Shown in pieces: positions 5,058 to 6,742 of a DNA stretch of 6,742 nucleotides. The translations under genes and the position numbers were made by a program. Positions within the stretch are counted from its first letter, which is position 1; the number at the start of each line of letters is the position of its first letter. Origin of the DNA: DATDYW01 sp036516995 (GTDB taxonomy: Bacteria; Patescibacteriota; Minisyncoccia; Phycocordibacterales; JAACPR01); assembly GCA_036516995.1 (NCBI GenBank), contig DATDYW010000002.1:1-6742 (forward strand), written 5' to 3'. The notes under the pieces were generated by a model. That model did not search any database and was not told the DNA's origin. It saw only the letters and a list, made by a program, of their open reading frames with translations.

Positions 5058-5086
5058 TTGACTGAGTCACTGTATCTTGATAAAGT
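5058..5086 (+). promoter_or_regulatory. Promoter of the TrpR-like gene with an overlapping dyad
   Basis: TTGACT (5058-5063), 17-base spacer and TAAAGT (5081-5086), with a TG-A extension. ATG 5093 comes six bases after the -10, so the transcript should begin at or next to the start codon. The dyad TGACT-G-AGTCA (5059-5069) covers the -35 hexamer and could be an operator, possibly for the regulator itself. Confidence 0.75.
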
Positions 5087-5092
5087 GCCAGT

Positions 5093-5407
5093 ATGAACTG
5101 GGAAAATCCGGAAAGCGCGCGACTACTTGAGGCAATTTTGGCATTGGAGACTCCTAATGAAGCTAGGAGATTTCTGCGTGATTTGATGACCGATGGTGAG
5201 CTCAAAGAATTTGCGAGACGTCTAAAAGCCGCTGAGATGCTGACACAGAAAGTCCCGTACTCAGTTATCGAGAAAGAAACGGGCTTTAGTTCCACAACGG
5301 TGGCACGTGTTTCCAAATGGCTGAAAGGCAAAGAGGGAGGTTACAAATCTATGATTAGTAAACTTCATCATCGTAACTCTATCCAAGTAAGGAGAGGGTT
5401 GCCTTGA
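5093..5407 (+). CDS. TrpR/YerC-like transcriptional regulator
   Basis: 104 residues. The fold matches the TrpR-like YerC/YecD family: N-terminal helices with LLEAILALETPNEARRFLRDL (11-31), LTDGE-like MTDGELKEFARRLKAAEML (32-50), then a helix-turn-helix at about 55-77 (YSVIEKETGFSSTTVARVSKWL). The turn GFSSTTV is where TrpR reads its operator. The tail GGYKSMISKLHHRNSIQVRRGLP is typical in position for YerC proteins. No trp genes lie nearby, and YerC-type proteins do not keep the tryptophan pocket reliably, so the ligand is unknown. The ATG has no room for a Shine-Dalgarno given the promoter six bases upstream. A hairpin follows 29 bases after the stop. Base composition is lower in GC than the genes to its left. 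Confidence 0.9.
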   Translation: MNWENPESARLLEAILALETPNEARRFLRDLMTDGELKEFARRLKAAEMLTQKVPYSVIEKETGFSSTTVARVSKWLKGKEGGYKSMISKLHHRNSIQVRRGLP

Positions 5408-5436
5408 TTATATTTCTAGGAAATTAAATGAAGCTA

Positions 5437-5460
5437 ACCCCCTCCTGAATTGGAGGGGGT
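5437..5460 (+). terminator. Hairpin after the TrpR-like gene
   Basis: Nine-bp stem (5437-5445 with 5452-5460), six-base loop. The following CTTCGTCT is only mildly T-rich, so this is a modest intrinsic terminator. Confidence 0.6.
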
Positions 5461-5520
5461 CTTCGTCTGCCTACCCACGACAAAACGGCAAACACAGCTC
5501 CTTAAATCCTCAAAAGAAAT

Positions 5521-5625
5521 ATGAAAAATATCTCATTCATTCGCTATTCACCGCACACCGCCGACGGTGCGCTCACCGCGCAGGTCGTCGAGTGCTACCG
5601 CAAAGTCTTCGCCGGTGGCCCGTGA
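5521..5625 (+). pseudogene. Possible N-terminal remnant of a GNAT-like acetyltransferase
   Basis: A 34-residue frame from ATG 5521 to TGA 5623-5625, too short for a normal gene. Its sequence (IRYSPHTADGALTAQVVECY, then RKVFAGGP) resembles the start of GNAT-type proteins, in which a CYRxVFAxxPWNEW-like segment follows. It stops just where the tryptophan would come. Third positions are GC-rich although the surrounding DNA is AT-rich, which suggests a formerly translated sequence. No promoter or Shine-Dalgarno is clear. tRNA-Pro begins 12 bases later on the other strand, so the rest of the gene may have been lost by rearrangement at the tRNA. It may also be a genuine small protein. The GNAT assignment is tentative. 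Confidence 0.42.
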
Positions 5626-5637
5626 TTTTTCATTTTG

Positions 5638-5710
5638 TCGGGGCGCAGGGATTCGAACCCTGAGTCTCGTGTACCCAAAACACGAATGTTAGCCGTTACA
5701 CCACGCCCCG
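5638..5710 (-). tRNA. tRNA-Pro (anticodon TGG)
   Basis: Complete cloverleaf on the minus strand. The acceptor is CGGGGCG/CGCCCCG (7 bp, with the C1-G72 pair usual for proline). T8 G9 follow, then D-arm GTGT/ACAT. The anticodon stem is CGTGT/ACACG with loop TTTGGGT, giving anticodon TGG and G37. The T-arm is CAGGG-TTCGAAT-CCCTG, and the discriminator is A. The CCA is not encoded. It lies 44 bases downstream of the UPF0102 gene on the same strand, so the two may be co-transcribed. Confidence 0.96.
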
Positions 5711-5754
5711 AATGCGAAAAAATAGGAAGGGCGGAGGCAAGAGTATCTTAGATG

Positions 5755-6171
5755 TCAGAAGTAGCAAATCTCTGGCTCAATACGAATCACCAGAAACGGC
5801 CATTTGATTGAAATCTCTACAGCCACGAACCCAACCGCCACTTCCCCGCCCTGTTTCACGTGAAAAGATTTCACGTGAAACGTTTGACTAAACTTTCTAG
5901 CAGCCTTAAACATTGCTCTCACCTTTCGATCATCTAAACGATCCTCTGGGCGAAAGTTTCTTTGTTTACCTCTAAAAAACGATGTTTTTACCTCAATTGC
6001 GTATATTTTTGAACCTTTTCTAGCTAAAAGGTCTATTTCCCCTCCTTTTACCTTCTTTCGCCAACCAATAATGAGAAAACCCTTAAAAATCAAGGCTACG
6101 GCGGCTAAAAGCTCTCCAATTACGCCAACTAGGGCTTTTTGGTTCACAAACAGTGTTTTGGCACGTTTCAC
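5755..6171 (-). CDS. YraN/UPF0102-family nuclease-fold protein
   Basis: 138 residues, slightly longer than typical (about 115-125). The restriction-endonuclease-like core is visible: GVIGELLAAVALIFKGF (16-32) with Glu20, GGEIDLLA (43-50) with Glu45 and Asp47, and AIEVKTS (58-64) with the E-x-K pair Glu60/Lys62. These would bind a metal ion. The cellular role of the family is not settled; a link to DNA processing is assumed from the fold. The start is uncertain: GTG 6171 gives MKRAKTLF..., and an internal GTG (V9) gives MNQKALVG..., closer to family starts. The tandem FHVK-S-FHVK (98-106) is absent from the usual family pattern and is encoded by two adjacent parS-like sites. A third such site covers GTG 6171. 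AT-rich compared with genes further left. Confidence 0.9.
   Translation of the reverse strand: MKRAKTLFVNQKALVGVIGELLAAVALIFKGFLIIGWRKKVKGGEIDLLARKGSKIYAIEVKTSFFRGKQRNFRPEDRLDDRKVRAMFKAARKFSQTFHVKSFHVKQGGEVAVGFVAVEISIKWPFLVIRIEPEICYF
5852..5882. promoter_or_regulatory. Two adjacent parS-like sites inside the UPF0102 gene
   Basis: Two copies of the 12-base palindrome TTTCACGTGAAA (5854-5865 and 5869-5880). Against the ParB-binding consensus TGTTTCACGTGAAACA, the first (5852-5867) matches 14 of 16 and the second (5867-5882) 13 of 16. Their centres are 15 bases apart. No ParB gene is in the window. Confidence 0.72.
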
Positions 6172-6179
6172 GTGAAATA
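6164..6179. promoter_or_regulatory. Third parS-like site, over the UPF0102 start
   Basis: CGTTTCACGTGAAATA matches the parS consensus at 14 of 16, with the 12-base core intact (6166-6177). The central GTG, read on the minus strand, is the candidate start codon of the UPF0102 gene, so ParB binding here could affect its expression. Confidence 0.7.
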
Positions 6180-6181
6180 TT

Positions 6182-6450
6182 CATAAAATGTTTCTTAAGT
6201 AACGTTAAAGGGTCTGTCTTTTAGGCTTTTGGTCATTAAATTATGTCCTATACGCTATAAAGACCTTTACTCATAAGAGTATTCTGACTATCTTTCGCTT
6301 AAAATATTAAATGTTGGCAAGTAGTTTTTATTGTCTTTTATCTACTTTTCCACGATTTTATCCACAGTTATATGGAAAAAGTGGGGGATAAAGGACATTA
6401 TTGATAAAGGGCGTATTGGGGACTGATTAATGCCCCGGAACTTGTTTTAC
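6182..6450. other. AT-rich gene-free region with DnaA boxes: candidate oriC
   Basis: No gene is seen in this stretch. It contains a perfect DnaA box TTATCCACA (6358-6366). Two weaker plus-strand matches lie next to it, TTATCTACT (6338-6346) and TTTTCCACG (6346-6354). On the minus strand TTATCCCCC (6383-6391) is a further weak match. An AT-only run (TTAAAATATTAAAT, from about 6299) lies to the left and could be the unwinding element. parS-like sites lie 160-500 bases away, which is common near bacterial origins. dnaA, rpmH and dnaN are not in the window, so the call stays provisional. Confidence 0.5.
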
Positions 6451-6455
6451 GAGCA

Positions 6456-6472
6456 AGCGATCGCCCCAGTAA
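6456..6472 (+). repeat. Leader motif of RNA unit 2
   Basis: Identical to 795-811. It is followed by an A-rich tract (GGATAAGAAAAAGTTAAAGA, 6494-6513) that resembles the corresponding tract of unit 1 and also ends in TAAAGA. Confidence 0.6.
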
Positions 6473-6515
6473 TACAAAAGGTGGGTAAAGAGCGGATAAG
6501 AAAAAGTTAAAGAGA

Positions 6516-6682
6516 GGCAGGGAGAATCGAAGTCACGAGTCACTAAGTCTTTCGGTACGCCTTTAATTTCTGGGGCAGGCGCACCGAAAGCCTAAGTGCT
6601 CGCGACCCCGCCTCGCGCCCGGCCCAGAGCGACCGACCTCGCCGACTCGGTGGCGCTGCGGCCAGTTCGATTCTCCCTAGCC
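6516..6682 (+). ncRNA. Unrecognised three-way-junction RNA, copy 2
   Basis: Same architecture as copy 1. P1 pairs 6519-6531 with 6666-6678 (13 bp) and GGC 6516-6518 with GCC 6680-6682 around a bulged A. P2 pairs CGAG-U-CAC (6536-6543) with GUG-CUCG (6596-6602), with the same UA/AA inner loop. Its cap is a long hairpin, CTTTCGGT 6549-6556 with ACCGAAAG 6583-6590, then CGCC/GGCG. P3 pairs CCGC 6608-6611 with GCGG 6658-6661 and GCGCC 6615-6619 with GGCGC 6652-6656. An ACCGA/TCGGT hairpin lies within P3. P1 and both caps differ in sequence from copy 1 but remain paired. The junction-proximal blocks are conserved. No reading frame stands out. Confidence 0.6.
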
Positions 6683-6697
6683 GCACAATCCATTTAA

Positions 6698-6724
6698 CAA
6701 AAATCCCCGCCGCGGGGATTTTTG
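6698..6724. terminator. Terminator after RNA unit 2
   Basis: Stem 6698-6708 with 6714-6724 (11 bp), loop GCCGC, A5 and T5 tracts on either side. Nearly the same sequence and position as the terminator of unit 1. Confidence 0.88.
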
Positions 6725-6736
6725 GAATGGTGTCTG

Positions 6737-6742
6737 TGCGGC
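6737..6742 (-). tRNA. Possible 3' edge of a convergent tRNA (cut by window end)
   Basis: The last bases, GTGCGGC (6736-6742), are the reverse complement of GCCGCAC at the end of RNA unit 2 (6680-6686). In unit 1 the equivalent position is the 3' end of tRNA-Gly. By that analogy a minus-strand tRNA with acceptor strand TAGCCGC should begin here. Seven bases are too few for an independent call. Confidence 0.27.

Noticed and set aside
4003..5061. Long plus-strand frame opposite the MYG1-family gene
   Set aside because: It runs antisense to a gene with all the family motifs, and shows no recognisable domain.

Overview
This is a bacterial window, probably from the Patescibacteria (CPR), likely a GC-rich Parcubacteria-like lineage. 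That placement is an inference from gene content and architecture: an RNase Y tail next to an HU gene, small single-copy genes, tRNA genes without an encoded CCA, and almost no Shine-Dalgarno sequences. I could not test it by search. Roughly the first 5 kb is GC-rich. From about 5.0 kb the DNA becomes distinctly AT-richer, and it returns to GC-rich near 6.5 kb.

Layout. 1-147: end of ribonuclease Y, followed by a self-complementary hairpin. 333-744: a nucleoid protein HU gene with its promoter and terminator. 795-1153: a structured small RNA (+) that converges on a tRNA-Gly(TCC) gene (-), with a shared two-way terminator between them. 1219-2697: a repeat/palindrome cluster, then a membrane-anchored trypsin-like serine protease, then more palindromes and a terminator. 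2695-4098: on the minus strand, an RNHCP zinc-ribbon protein and an unrecognised 314-residue protein with its own consensus promoter. 4135-5460: a divergent pair, a MYG1/UPF0160-family protein (-) and a TrpR/YerC-like regulator (+). 5521-5710: a short remnant resembling a GNAT N-terminus, then tRNA-Pro(TGG). 5755-6171: a YraN/UPF0102 nuclease-fold gene carrying three parS-like sites. About 6182-6450: AT-rich DNA with DnaA-box-like sequences, a candidate replication origin. 6456-6742: a second copy of the structured RNA, its terminator, and the edge of what is probably another convergent tRNA.

The most interesting signal is the pair of RNA units (795-1070 and 6456-6724). They share a 17-base leader motif, conserved single-stranded and helical blocks, a predicted three-way junction, and the same type of terminator. 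Their variable helices differ in sequence but keep pairing. In the first copy, the 3' strand of the closing stem is an exact copy of the 3' end of the neighbouring tRNA-Gly. The second copy appears to follow the same rule with a tRNA that runs off the window. I do not recognise this RNA.

Two genome-scale themes also show. Several genes carry a TAnnnT -10 hexamer exactly six bases before the start codon, which predicts leaderless mRNAs. The right end of the window carries ParB- and DnaA-type sites, suggesting the origin/segregation region of the chromosome.
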